Source: Epiperipatus broadwayi (Eukaryota; Onychophora; Udeonychophora; Euonychophora; Peripatidae). From it: a DNA stretch of 64,000 nucleotides. The stretch is from contig JAQFVV010012404.1 of NCBI GenBank assembly GCA_028023455.1, positions 15,799,000-15,862,999 on the forward strand, given 5' to 3'. A model generated the notes under the pieces. That model did no database searches, had not been told where the DNA came from, and saw only the letters and a list, made by a program, of their open reading frames with translations. A program made the position numbers and the translations under genes. Positions 36,319 through 48,442 of the stretch are shown piece after piece (position 1 is the stretch's first letter; each line of letters begins with the position of its first letter).

Positions 36319-39300
36319 GTAAGATCCTCAAGAACTTTGTGGCACTTCTCGCACTTTTGTCCTTTTCCTTATTATCCATGCATACTTCTTTGAAATTATT
36401 TATTTAAATCTATATAAAATGAAGAACAATTCTCTAAATACTTATTTTTATTATTATATCACTAGAAAGTGTTGTTTATAGATTTTTTTCCAAATGTTTA
36501 CTAAAATTTATAATTTATTTAAAATATAATGTTTACTTCTTTTCTTTTTTAGTAGTAATTAGTTTAAAGTGGATTTTTAAAAATACTTTGTTAATTTAAA
36601 TGTTAAACTTTCAGATAAAAATACATTTATTAGTGCAGACTCACATTTATATTTTAACAAAAATAATTATTCAAAAACTATAGATCAAACCGACTATGGA
36701 AATTAACATGCAAAAGTTAAGTAAAACTTTTAGTTATTCCGATATATGAATACATAGTTAAATTGAAGATGTAGAATTTAAATATGGTTCCAATTTTTGT
36801 AATTTTCAGAAATTGTCATATATATATATATATGCACATCAATATACTTTTATTACAAGAGCTATAGTATAAAAACCAATCATCATTATAAGCATTAAAA
36901 TCCTCAACCTCAAGAGTCTTTTCAAGAATTTTTAATTTAATAAATATGTGTCTCACAATGTCAATCCACTTTCCTATCATATTTCCATGATCTGACATTT
37001 GAATCTGTATTGAGGAAAACTTGAAAATTTTCAAGTTCTAAATAGATTTTAAAATGTTTTTTTTTTTTCTATTAGATAATACTCATATCCAATATTGACA
37101 GTAAAAAGATATCTACCTATTCTTAGATAAAAGATAAAATAAGATTGGAAATGCACTTAATACCACATAACAATTGTTAAGTCTTGTCATATAGTTGAGA
37201 AATCTCTATCTGGATAATATATAACATTTTTCAAAGATTTCAAAATATGTATTAAGTTTTATTTTTAGTTTTTTTTTATATGCATATACATATATAAATG
37301 ATTCTTGAAACTAATTTTTTTGTGTTTATATCAGCAGGTCTTCTGTGGTAATAAATGAAATAATACAATTGCATTAATATTATAATAATTAAATATTATA
37401 TAAACATAAAACAAAATGTTAATCATCTAAAACTTGATATGTTCATAAATGTTGGGAATTTGGCTATGAGTATGAGGCACGGTTCCTCGAAAACGTTCAG
37501 CCAAATTTATTACTAACTATATTTTTTCTCTAATAATTTACAATTAAGTATTTTCATTTTTACAAATAAGGAGAAATTAAAACCACATTTACTAAATAGT
37601 TATAATAAAATATTATTTTAATATTAAAATATTCTCTTTTCAAGTTTCGATTTTCCAGCTCATGGAAAGTGAATTATTATTTATGTATATTTTATAATTG
37701 CAAATAATACTTTTTTTTTATGTTTGAACACTAAAGTACCTTACCTCTAGCATTTAAATCTGAACTGAGTGAAAACATTTTTTCAAATTCCAAACAGATT
37801 TAGGATAATAGTTCTTTTTTTTTTTAATTAAATAATATTGCCTTTCAATATTGATAAGTAAAAAATGTCTATCTGTTCTTAATTAAAAGATATAAATAAG
37901 AATGGAAATATATTATTCAATTGGTCAAGCTCAAGAGTTTTTTTTTTTTTTTTGCAAATTGGCAGTGATTTATGATGTAAGAATTTGTAATCACACACAC
38001 ATAAACTTTAATTTTTATGAAGTATTCAGATCTTTCAATTATTATTTTTTAATATATTTATTAATTATATTGTTCATTGTTCTAGAAATCTAGTGATCAG
38101 ATACATCAATATAAATTGGTAGAACAAAATGGTTCCATCTCATTTGGATATATTAAATTCAAAAAATTAAATTTTTATTTGTTTTCACTTTCATCAATTA
38201 AGTAATTTATTTACAAATCTTTAACTCATCATTAAGCTTGATGAAATTTAGTGTCAAGTTTGAAGTCATAAGGATTTAATGCATTAGTCAAAATAATTAT
38301 TTAATATATAATTATATTCATGACAGTTATTCCACATTAGAAGGAAATATAAAGACTAAAATAAAATAAATTTTTCATTTTGGTCAAACACTTCTCATTA
38401 TAGACTACTATTCTGTATCTAGTCATACTTTTGACATGGATATAAGTCTTTCATTTAGCTGAATCTTATTTGCAGACTTAAGAAAATTTTATTAATCTAT
38501 TATAATTATGATATGATTTCAAAAGCAAATGACTAATAATTTGGAGTTATTTTTTGAATTAATTACACTACAATGAATTCTGAATTTTAATGTTAGCAGC
38601 TTGTCTATTAATTATATTCATTTTATTTCTATTTATTAAAATTGCCTCCTTTATTTTTCTTTTATTATGATTTCTCTCTTCATGAAGAATCTTAACACTT
38701 TCAATATCAAACTTAAATTTATATTTACATGTCCTTTCATGATCAAAGAAATTAAATCATTATTTTTTTATTTTTCACATGCTCGTCTAACAATTCATGC
38801 ACCTTTAATCTTTTTTCAATAATTTTTATATCTTCAGCTGGTACTTTGGGTAAATATATTGCAACTCACTGTTGTCACTTTCTCATAATCATACATCTGC
38901 ATTACTAATTTATTGGACATATGGGATTACGGTATTATAACTGTTGGTTGTTGGATTTTTATAATACATCTTCATATATTTTTCAGATAATGACTAGCTT
39001 CTTAAATTAATAACCTACATGATTCCATTTCAGAAATACAGCAATGATGAATTCACAACTTTTCTAGTTACATGTACTTGGTTTGGTGGTGATAATAAGC
39101 ATTAGATTTAGCCTTCATTATTTTGACTGGAATGCACATGGGATATTGAACTTCAAGTCTTTCTATGGAAAGGTAATATTGTCTCCAAAGGGAAAGTAAC
39201 AGAAGAATAAGTCTACTAATCATTCTAAAACTAGAGGCCCAGTACTTTTATAGCAGAAAGAAATAGATAATTATTTAGCAAAGATTGAGTGACATTTGTT

Positions 39301-40638
39301 GGGGTATAGGAGAATCACAATACCACTATTGAAAATATCAAGCAATAAATGGAATAACTAATAAGATTTTTTGTTTTTTGCTCACAAATGAAAATAAAGA
39401 AAAGTAATATGTGTTATTTAAACAAAATCAAGTAAAAATAAAATATTTGGTTTTTTTTAAGTCACTAAAATTGATGAACAGCTAAAAAATTTAGAAATTT
39501 AATTAAACTAATAAACAAGAACAATAAAAATTAGTTGTGCAAATATGATTTGTAAAAAAATAAAATTAAGTTACAAATAGTCAAAAAGAAAGGAAACGTA
39601 CAAATTTAGTTGTACAAAGTAATTAAATAAGCAAGAAAAAAAAGATTTCAAGATGAATGATACAGAGTAATTTTTTTTTAAGAAAATAAAAGTTTACAAT
39701 AGAATGTTGAAATTCTATGGCATTGAAGGATAGTACTTTATTTTATTTTTTTTGGATTTCATTAAATTGTTTAAAGTTTTTTTAAATGACCTATAATATT
39801 ATTTTGAGAAAACACATAAAATCATGATTTTTGCTTCATTTGTTTGCAAAAAAACTAGACTTAACTCCCATTACTCATTTTCCTTAAAATTTGTCGCTTT
39901 AAAGGTCATCTCTCCAATGTAGCATTGCAGTGATTGAAACACGCATAGAAAATTATTAGTTTCACTTTATTTTGATCAAGAAAGAAATTTATCATTTTTT
40001 TTCTTCAAACTGAAATCTCCCAAAAAGAACCCCTCATGTATCACTTTCATACTCGGTAACTGTGTAAGCGTACGAAAAACCTAGCAGACACTTGATCTGA
40101 AAGGAGTGCTAATCGGTCAAAAATAAAACTTGTATAAACTAACAATATCTCACAAATGCTTCACCTTAACAAAAAATAGTCATGTTAAATCTCAAAAAAA
40201 GATCAATTATACAAACTAACAAAATCCAGCTTGACCTGAAAGTGGTGATAAATCCAAAAAATAAAATGCTACCTCTCAACACCGTAAGATTTCAATATTC
40301 TACTATAATCTTTTATTTTATTTTTAAAAATACTTTTACAGCTCATTTTGTATTTTTTGATGTGTTCATTTGTTTAATTACTTTGTACAGCCAAATTCCT
40401 ATTTTCTTTTTTTTTTTGTTTATTTGTAATCATAATTTTTCTTTTCAAAATATTTATTCAGGTTAATGTTATACAAGTAGATGAAAGTTGTTGTGATACA
40501 TGATATTCATTATTTATGTGTAATGTGTTGACATTGAAACTAGTGCATAATTTTGTTTATACAGTCTTAATAAGTGTGTGTTAGTTTGTTGGACTATTAA
40601 TGGTCCTTCTGTTTTTTTTTCTTGCTTTATGGGATTAT
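36319..40638. other. AT-rich stretch, inferred intron
   Basis: Contains the diverged direct repeats at 36996-37911. The rest is AT-rich with poly-T runs. No gene or assignable element is visible. Confidence 0.5.
36996..37911. repeat. Diverged direct repeats about 755 bp apart
   Basis: Copy 1 (36996-37156) and copy 2 (37751-37911) both read CATTT(G/A)AATCTG, a GAAAAC word, a long T run, an (A/C)AATATTGA block and a shared end containing TCTTA, AAAAGATA and ATAAGA(T)TGGAAAT-like words. The alignment is continuous but with many substitutions. The class is unknown. Confidence 0.55.
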
Positions 40639-41013
40639 TTAGACATCGAATAAAATCCAGGTGTCTTTGTGTCGGTTTGGTGAGGCCATGACTTCGTCTC
40701 TTTTCTTTAGTTTCTTGATTGTGTTTAGAAAGAATTTTGTCTTATTTCGTTGAGGAAAGTGGAAGATTTTGTGGCATCTCATCAGCCATAAGGGCATTGT
40801 GAGGAAAAGTGACAGTCTTACAATGGCAAAATGTTTGGTTTGGATACTAATCTTCAGGGAGGAAATTATGTAGTAATCTATTTTTGTCCTTTCATAAATT
40901 ATTTTTTTTTTTTGATGTGTTTAGGCCTGTGCATGAACTAATTAGATGGGTAAAGGTTTCCTCGTCTTTTCCGCATAGTTGACATATGGGGTTTAGTTTT
41001 GTGATCCCTCTTC
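40639..41013 (-). pseudogene. C-terminal zinc-knuckle fragment of a third LINE
   Basis: The minus strand reads NPICQLCGKDEETFTHLISS then CTGL (about 40928-40999), a CX2C...HX4-5C knuckle found near the C-terminus of many non-LTR reverse transcriptases. After a poly-A interruption a run ending in KKRDEVMASPNRHKDTWILF continues to a TAA stop at 40639-40641. The knuckle differs from that in the 30.4-32.3 kb LINE. No polymerase domain is retained, so it is a truncated, decayed copy. Confidence 0.65.
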
Positions 41014-41718
41014 AAAAAAAAAAAATAATTTATACAAGTAAATTCGTATTTGCACAACCATTTCATATTTTTGTTTTTTTTTTCTTTTTGTATTTGTTTA
41101 ATTAAATATTTAAATTTTTTAACTGTCTGTCAATTGTAGTATCATTTTTTGGAAAAATTATAACATATTTTATTTTTATTTGATTTTGTCTGTATTTTCA
41201 TTTGTAAACAAAAATAACCATACTTCCACTACTTGTTCCATTTATCACTTGATATTTTCAGTAGTGGTATAATGGCTACCCCAAGTGTCCCTCCATACTA
41301 CTATAAATGATTAATGGGAAATATTTATAAACCACACTCAAGAAAATAAAATAAACAATCTATTAAGCAAGTTTAATTATTGTTTCTAATAATGTGATTT
41401 AGACTATTTTCCTCTTTAACTTCTGCTTTTTTGTGTATGTTATAAAAACATTTGCAATACTTTTTTAATCCCTATTAATAAAGCTATTATAAACATTTCA
41501 ATTAGATATCTAATTAAAATCTACTTAGATTTTAATAAATAACATGCGCATTGGTTTTCAGTTTTAAATACAAGAAAAACAATAATAATATTTTGTTTTA
41601 TAAAATAAAATGTACATTTGTAATTGTGGATTTATCAGAATTTTTAATCAGTCCATTTCATTATTATTAACACTTTGAAGTTAATAAACATTTAACCTAT
41701 TTATATTATTTGTTTTTT

Positions 41719-42103
41719 ATGTTTATGTGCGTATTTTATACAAACCAATATTTATATAAATAATTTTTTCTTTACATATTTTCCTTTTTATTTTTTTTTA
41801 ATAAATACTTTTATGATAATCTCATCTTAATCCCAGAATTTATTCAATTTTAGTTTATCTTTTTTATTAATATTGGTTTTTTTAATTTTTTTTTAAGAAG
41901 CAATATTAATAAAAAAAAATAAAATCAAAATAAATAGAGATTCTGGGATTAGAATGTTATTATCATAAAGGTATTTATTAAAAAATATATATAAAGGAAA
42001 ATATATAAGGAGAAAATTATATAAATATGTGTTTGTATAAATTTTTACATAGGAGTATAAATATGAGAGTATTTATAGATATGTGTTTATGCGATAAAAC
42101 AGC
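41719..42103. repeat. Long imperfect palindrome
   Basis: The left arm (about 41719-41865) and right arm (about 41925-42103) match in inverted orientation over most of their length, including TAATCCCAGAAT facing ATTCTGGGATTA, TTTATGATAAT facing ATTATCATAAA, TTTTCCTTT facing AAAGGAAAA, and TTTATG(T)GCG facing CGCATAAA at the ends. It is non-coding. A foldback or MITE-type element is the simplest explanation. Confidence 0.6.
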
Positions 42104-43651
42104 CTAGCATTCGACTATAAAATAATATATTAAATATGAGTTATATTAATAGAAAAATATATAAATATCATTAGTTTAAATAATAGAGGGAACTAGGCTA
42201 TAAAATAAATATTTTAAATTTAAAAAACTTTTTTTTTGCAAATTTTTAAGAAATTGAAATAGGAGTGGGTAAGTTAAAAAAGGTTTATAATATTTATGAT
42301 TATTAGCTGAAATTATAAAGTTAGTAAAATATTATTAATAGCAGAAGAGTGAATAAGAAAATAATAAATATTTTATATAATTTAAAAATTAGAATATTTT
42401 TAATAAGTAAATTTATATTGACCCAAAAAGTATATAAAGATAAAATTACAGGTTTAATTTATAAGGAATCGTAATAGTTAGGGAATCATTACGAATTAGT
42501 AAAAGAAATAATATATTTAAATTAATGGTTATGTGTGGATATATCTATACACAAACAGTATACACACGTACAATCTATTTTTATTTTATATTTCCATTTG
42601 AAGTTGTATATTTTATTTTATCTGGATTATTTTATTTGGTTTTAATTCCCTTTTATTTGCAATATATTTTAGTTTTATTATGTTTTGTTGTATTTTATGT
42701 GCTTTTTTATTGTATTATTTTATTTGTCATTATATCATAGTTCCGACAAAGACTGCAGGACAGACGAAATGTCAGATTATATGTACAATAAAAATTTTTT
42801 GCTAAAAGTGTTTTGAAGTAAGGTATAGGAATTCTATTTATATTAAATATTACACCAAAATAAAGGAAGTGGTAGATTTAATAACATTTAATTGTGATTT
42901 TAGAATTGATGCATAGGGTTGAAATAAACATTAACTTTATAGTTCTTTAATTTTTAATTTGTTTTTATTATTATTTTCACTTAAAACTTGAATGTTTATG
43001 CTTATTTAATTCTGGTCATTTATATTTTTAAATAAATATGTGTTCAGTAATATAAAATATTAATACTTGTTTTATTTTACTGCATTCATAAATATTACAT
43101 AATTTACCTATGACTCTGCTATTTTTACATTGACATGGTTGAAACTTAGATAAATTATGTAATCTATATAAATTTGGTGAAATAAAACAAATTTGGAAAA
43201 AAAAACTGATTAAGAATTACGGGTTTTTAAAAAAAAAAAAAAGATTAAACGTGGAAAAAAAATTGGATTGTTGGGCTTTTGGGGTTATAACTTTTAGTTA
43301 AAATATTAATATTCATGCTATTGTTGCCAATAAGTAAAAATAAATATTAAATTTGTATAATGTTGTTGAACAAATTTAATCATTCATTAACATTACTTCT
43401 GTAGTAATTATTGCCTGCACTTATCACAAAATTGATCTCACGCTTTTTTTTTGGAAATTAATTATTAAAAAGAATGAAAGTACTTAGTCTATTAATATTT
43501 AGAAAAACATATATATATATAATTAAATTTAGCATGGCTGCAGAAAGGAGTTTGCTATTAACTGAAAAGAGACCCTTTGATTTCTCTTGGAGGCCTTAAA
43601 GGAACCGAGCAGGGCAAATTCTAATGTCCACTCCATATGTTCTCATTGCAG
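42104..43651. other. AT-rich stretch
   Basis: AT-rich, with short A and T runs. From about 43530 the composition becomes more balanced ahead of the possible exon at 43652. I see no other features. Confidence 0.45.
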
Positions 43652-43727
43652 CTGTTATTACTATGTGATTATTCAAATAGTATACGAACATGGATGGGCT
43701 GCTCATCAACACGCATTAGACAGCGTG
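43652..43727 (+). CDS. Possible alternative exon C
   Basis: A good acceptor (TGTTCTCATTGCAG) and a strong donor (GTG|GTGAGT) bound 76 nt. The first base completes the codon left by exon B, after which the frame reads CYYYVIIQIVYEHGWAAHQH then ALDSV and ends at a codon boundary. It is therefore in phase with exon B but not with exon D. It could be an alternative exon, belong to another gene, or be part of a repeat just upstream of the RTE copy. No family recognised. Confidence 0.3.
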
Positions 43728-43978
43728 GTGAGTTTATTGGCTTTGAAACACCATTGTTTTTCTTCTCAGTTGCCTGATAAGGCAGAATGAATGTATGTGT
43801 AAATGATAAATATTTTTCCAATAGATATATAAAATCATGTCAGACAAAAATAAATCAGGTCCCTTATTCCAGGAGGCTCTAAAATCACCAACCAAGGCAA
43901 CGGTTGGTGGCCGAAGGCGGAGGTTGCTAAGAATTCTCTGATTGTGGACCCAGACTGCTATTTGATGATGACTTTTTA

Positions 43979-44690
43979 TTTAGGTTCTTACAACTGCAGA
44001 TCACAAGGAAGATTGCAAAAATTAGAAGAACTGTCTTATATTAAATCGGACATTATTTGACTTTGTGGCATTAAAAGAAAAGATAAAGAGACAATTGATT
44101 TAAAAAGTGGACATGTACTCTACTATAAAGGCACAAATATTGGAAATATAAGTGGAGTCGGATTCATTATAAATAAAAAGTGAAAGAACAACATTGTGGA
44201 GATTGATGGTATATCGGACAGAGTGGCAAGTTTAGTTATACAACTTAATATGCAGATAGTTCAGGTTTATGCCCCAACAAGTTCTCATAGTGATGAAATA
44301 GTACAAAATTTTTATATGGATGTACAAAAGGCTTTTGATCAGAGTAAACAACATTTTAAAATTGTTATGGGAGACTTTAATGCTAGCATTGTTAAACAAA
44401 TGAAAGATGAAAGTGCTCTAGGTAATTTTGGTTATGGTAATAGAAATGAGAGAGGACATAGACTTGTGGAATTTGCAGAAAAAGAAAAACTTTATATTAT
44501 GAATTCTTTTTTTGAGAAAAATATTAAAAAGAAATGGACATGGAAGCATCCAAATGAAGGTATAACAGAATTGGATTATATTTTAACTAACAGAAAGTAC
44601 ATATGACAAGATTGTAACATTCTTAATAAATTTAACATAGGAAGTGATCATCGATTAGTAAGATATAAGATATGTGTTAATGCAAAACTA
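43979..44690 (+). pseudogene. RTE apurinic-type endonuclease domain
   Basis: The frame shows LGSYNCRSQGRLQKLEELS (domain start), IDGISDRVASLVIQL, VQVYAPTSSHSDE, the metal-binding MGDFNA (near 44369), GNRNERGHRLVEF, KWTWKHPNEG, ELDYILTN and GSDHRLVRYK. The DxN of MGDFNA and the SDH triad of this nuclease family are present. Three TGA stops interrupt it, near 44056, 44180 and 44604; the longest intact piece is 44196-44606. In an active element this domain nicks the target DNA to prime reverse transcription. Confidence 0.85.
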
Positions 44691-44822
44691 AAGAGACAAA
44701 AATTATTAATAAAAACAATATTTACAGTTGATATTCCTAATCTTCAGAAACATTGTAATGAATTTAAATTAGAACTTCCAAATCAGTTTCAAGTATTAGT
44801 AGATTTTGAACATGATTCAGAT

Positions 44823-46708
44823 TTGAATGAAATTAATAAGAAAATAACTGATACACTTTTAAAAACTGCAACTAAGATAGCTGGTAGAAAAAAGCAGCAA
44901 TTGACCAATAAAATTTATACTGAGACTAGAGAATTTATGAAGAAAAGAAGGAATATGAAGATATACAAAAATGATGCATTAAAAAGGATTGAATATCTCG
45001 AATTTTGTAAAATAATGTGGAAAAGAGTTGAAAATGATATAAAAAAGTATAACTGTGAACTAGCAAGGAAAGTTGTAGAAGAGAATAAAAATCTCAAGAG
45101 TGTAAAACAACATTTTGGTATTGGTAGGAAATTTATATCTGCAATAAGAAAAAAAGATGGTATTATTACTAAAAAGAGAGATGACATAATGAAATGGGTA
45201 GAAGACTTCTATCAAGAATTATATAGTAATAAAGAACAAGTACTTCATATATTTACTATATCTTCCAAATTGCCCAGAATTTTAAATGAAGAAGTGAGAC
45301 ACAATTAAATTTATGAAGAAAGGAAAGGCTCCAGGTAATGATGGAATTATAATTGATCTATTAAAAGAAGCAGGTGGAGAAATAGAAAATTTTTTAGCAA
45401 AGTTATATACCAAATGTCTAAATGATAAAGTTGTACCAGATGATTGGAAGAATGCAGTATTAGTATTTAAAAACGGTGATAAAGATGACATTAGAAATTA
45501 CAGACCTATCAGCCTTTTATCAGTTTTATACAAATTTTTTACCAAGATAATTACAACTCATCTACAGAGAACATTGGATTTCCACCAACCAAGAGAACAA
45601 GCTGAATTTAAAAGTAGTTTCAGTACAATAGATCATATCCAAGTATTGAGAGAAGTTATAGAAAGAATAAATGAATATGAATTGCCATTATGTTTTGGAT
45701 TTGTAGATTATGAAAAGGTATTTGAATCTATAAACATTTCTTTGGTGGTTAAAGCATTGGATCATCAGGGTATAGATCCAGGATATTGTCATATTTTAAA
45801 GAATATTTATAAAAATGCAACAGCAACAATTACATTACATAATCATACTAGGAAAGCCAACATTGAGAAGGGTGTAAGACAGGGTGACTCCATATCTCCA
45901 AAACTTTTTACAGCAGTTCTGCAAGAAGTATTTTATTAATTAAAATGGGAAGCTAAAGAAGTGAATGTAAATGGAGATTATTTAAGTCATTTAGATTTTG
46001 CAGATAATGTAGTTGTTTTTCCAAATAATGCTTTAGCTCTACAGGAAATGTTGCAGGAGTTATCAGATGAAAAGACTAAAATAATGTTTAATGGATTTTC
46101 TCAAAATATGAAAATAAATATTGATTATGATGAGTTAGAATAAGTTAACAGCTACAAATACCTTGGTCAGATTATTAATACAGATGGAAACATAATGGAT
46201 GAAATTAATCATAGAACTGAAGTTGGTTGGAGTGCTTTTGGTAGAAATAACTTGATCCTAAAAGGAAATATGCCTATGTGTTTGTAAAGGAAGATTTTTA
46301 ATTAATGTGTTTTACCAGTTCTTACTTATGGATAGAAGAGCAGTACAGAGATTTCAGACCACTCAAAGAAGTATGGAACGATGTATATTGGGAGTAACAA
46401 GAAGAAATCGAAAACACAATATATGGGTAAGAGAACAAACAGGTGTTACTGACCTCATTGAAAAAATTAAATGGCTGAAATGGAGTTGGGCTGGACATAT
46501 TACTAGAAGAGATGATAATAGGTGGACAATTGAAATCTTAAACTGTATTCCACGAGATTGTAAAAGACCCAAGAAGAGACCACATGTGAGATGGATGGAT
46601 GAAATAAGAAAGTGTGCAAGGGTGATGTGGAGAAGCGAAGCTAAAGATCGGAAAAGATGGATTGAACTTGGAGAGACCTTCATCCTGCAGTGGATTGATA
46701 ATGGTTGA
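44823..46708 (+). pseudogene. RTE reverse transcriptase and C-terminal domain
   Basis: Segments in order: a Lys-rich linker (44823-45300), GKAPGNDGI (near 45325), NYRPISLLSVLYK, the A motif as FVDYEKVFES (usual FDS changed to FES), GVRQGDSISPKLF (near 45870), the catalytic box as FADN at 45997-46008 (usual FADD), then NSYKYLGQI and the RTE tail with LKWSWAGHITRRDDNRW and RPHVRWMDEIRK. A 2-nt loss near 45302 relative to copy 1 shifts the frame, and stops fall near 45937 and 46141. Both active-site changes make it catalytically dead even apart from the breaks. Confidence 0.9.
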
Positions 46709-46716
46709 TGATGATG

Positions 46717-47938
46717 AAATTTAGTATTTTTACTATTTTACATATAAAGCTTTTAAACAAATAGTTAAATCTAATATATTATTTAAACTTAATATATGTA
46801 CTGTCAATGCATAAACAAACAAAAAAATAGGGGGAAAAAAAAATTTGAACATAGAAAAAATTTTAATTAAAAAAATAATTAGTTTTATGATTAAATGTAT
46901 TCTTTTCCTTCAATAAAAGAATATTATAATTATGAGCAACAAAAACAGCAATCATAAATTTAAAACTATTTTTTGATAAATTCAACTTGGATGTGAACAC
47001 TATAATTATTAATTTTGATAGACATTTTAAAATGTAATATATAAATAAAGTTACAAATAATGGATTTTAAGCAATTTAAAAATTAATTTTATTACTAGAT
47101 AATTAGAAAAGTGGCTAGTAAGGAAAAGATAAGATGTTCATTTAAGAGTAATTTTTTTTACTCTGCTAAATGTGTTATCTGGTGATTTTTTTTTTATGGA
47201 TCTTATATGTCACAAGTCTCATATTTTCTCTATAATATTATATACCACAACCATTTGAACTATAGATTATTAGATCCTTTTGGGGAAATCTCAATATATT
47301 CAATCTTTTAAGTATAAAACTAATAATACAGTTTTGAAAAATTAAAACATCTTTCTTGCAACAACCCTAGGATATTAAATGTTAAATTCATTGTGTATAA
47401 TTTTTTTTTTTAAAAAAAATGTAAGTTGTTTTTCAGAAAAATTTGAGGACTACCAAATTTTTTATAATAGATAGTTTATTATTTACAATCATTCTGTTTT
47501 AATATAAGTAGTTTTTCGTAATCTTCTTTATATTATATGTATATGATGTGTATGTACATGTGTTGAACAAATTCATTTCATTTTAAAGATATTTATTAAA
47601 ACAGTCTAAATATTATGGAACTGATGATCAGAAATGTTAGAATATGACAATTGAATTATTTCATTCATGCTGTACATATTCAGTTTTTTAATAATATTGC
47701 AACCATTATTATGATTTAGGACTTTTGTTTTTTTCTGTATTTTAAATAGTGTCTATTTTTTCATTTGCCAATATATAGATTTTGTGATGACTTCAGTGAA
47801 TTTGTAAACAAGCATTAGTGGAGAATTTTTCAAAAATTTATTTGTCTGAAAAGTATTTAAATTATTGTTTTTACATTGTATTTTTTACTGTTAAAAATTA
47901 TTTAATTGGAATTACAAATTAATGGACATCTGATATTT
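46717..47938. other. AT-rich non-coding stretch
   Basis: Poly-A/T-rich, with no gene or repeat that I can assign. Confidence 0.5.
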
Positions 47939-48442
47939 TAGATATGATATGTTGGACTATTTCCATCATCTATGAGTGAATGTTGAATGTATAGAAAATT
48001 TTAAACTTTATTTAAACTTTCCAAATACAAACAAGTTGTTAGTAATAACACACAAATAGACAACTCAGGTTAGTAATTATATGTTTCGAGTATTATTATT
48101 CTCCACTCTTCTTCAGGTGTTGCGGGCCTATATCCGCAGTGACAATATTCACTTAAAGATTGAACTCGCACATTTAGATTTTTGAATATCGAATTTAAGA
48201 CAAACGCTCTAACCAACTGAGCTATTCTGTCAAAGGTATGAGCTCAACTTCTAAGCAAATATTGTCACTGTGCATATAGGCCTGAAGAAGAGTGGAGAAT
48301 AATACTACTCGAAATGTAATGTAATTACTAACCTGTGTTGTCTATTTGTTAACAAGTTGTTTGTATTTGGAAAGTTTAAAATTTTCTATACATTCAACAT
48401 TCACTCATAGATGATGGAAGTAGTCCAACATATCACATCTAA
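47939..48442. mobile_element. Foldback element with arms of about 200 bp
   Basis: The left arm (47939-48156) is a close inverted copy of the right arm (48252-48442). The termini read TTAGATATGATATGTTGGAC and the complement of TTAGATGTGATATGTTGGAC. Both arms carry the body CCTGAAGAAGAGTGGAGAA(TAATA)n CTCGAAA and the word CATCATCTATGAGTGAATG. The arms differ by a few substitutions and a 12-14 bp insertion in the left arm. The 95-bp loop holds a tRNA-like sequence. It may be two SINE bodies fused head to head, or a foldback element that captured a tRNA-derived head. No clear target duplication. Confidence 0.75.
48157..48233 (-). repeat. tRNA-derived SINE head (not a functional tRNA)
   Basis: On the minus strand, GACAGAATAGCTCAGTTGG then TTAGAGCG matches a tRNA D-arm with the polymerase III A box, and GCGAGTTCAATC about 45 nt downstream matches a degenerate T-arm with B box. 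The acceptor ends do not pair and the anticodon stem is poor, so it is not a working tRNA. Its place directly before the repeat body fits the internal promoter of a tRNA-derived SINE. Confidence 0.7.

Larger units (their letters stand above)
43880..46716 (+). mobile_element. Nearly full-length RTE-clade LINE (copy 2), inactivated
   Basis: It begins with a G+C-richer leader (about 43880-43975: AACGGTTGGTGGCCGAAGG) and runs through endonuclease and reverse transcriptase regions to the RTE C-terminus, ending in stop and (TGA)n. This order and the C-terminal signature are those of RTE/BovB-type elements of about 3 kb. The exact 5' border and target duplication could not be fixed. It lies within the inferred intron between exons B and D, in the same orientation. 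In-frame stops and a 2-nt deletion make it inactive. Confidence 0.85.

Noticed and set aside
43587-43790. 67-codon frame covering possible exon C and its flanks
   Set aside because: As one continuous gene it lacks support; only the splice-bounded inner 76 nt is worth noting.
44915-45187. Minus-strand open frame of 90 codons
   Set aside because: Antisense shadow of the RTE linker region, composed of Ser/Phe/Leu-rich translation of a Lys-rich frame.
46363-46683. Minus-strand open frame of 106 codons
   Set aside because: Antisense shadow of the RTE C-terminal domain.
48157-48233. Possible functional tRNA gene
   Set aside because: The acceptor stem does not pair, the anticodon arm is poor and it sits in the loop of a repeat; it fits a SINE head instead.
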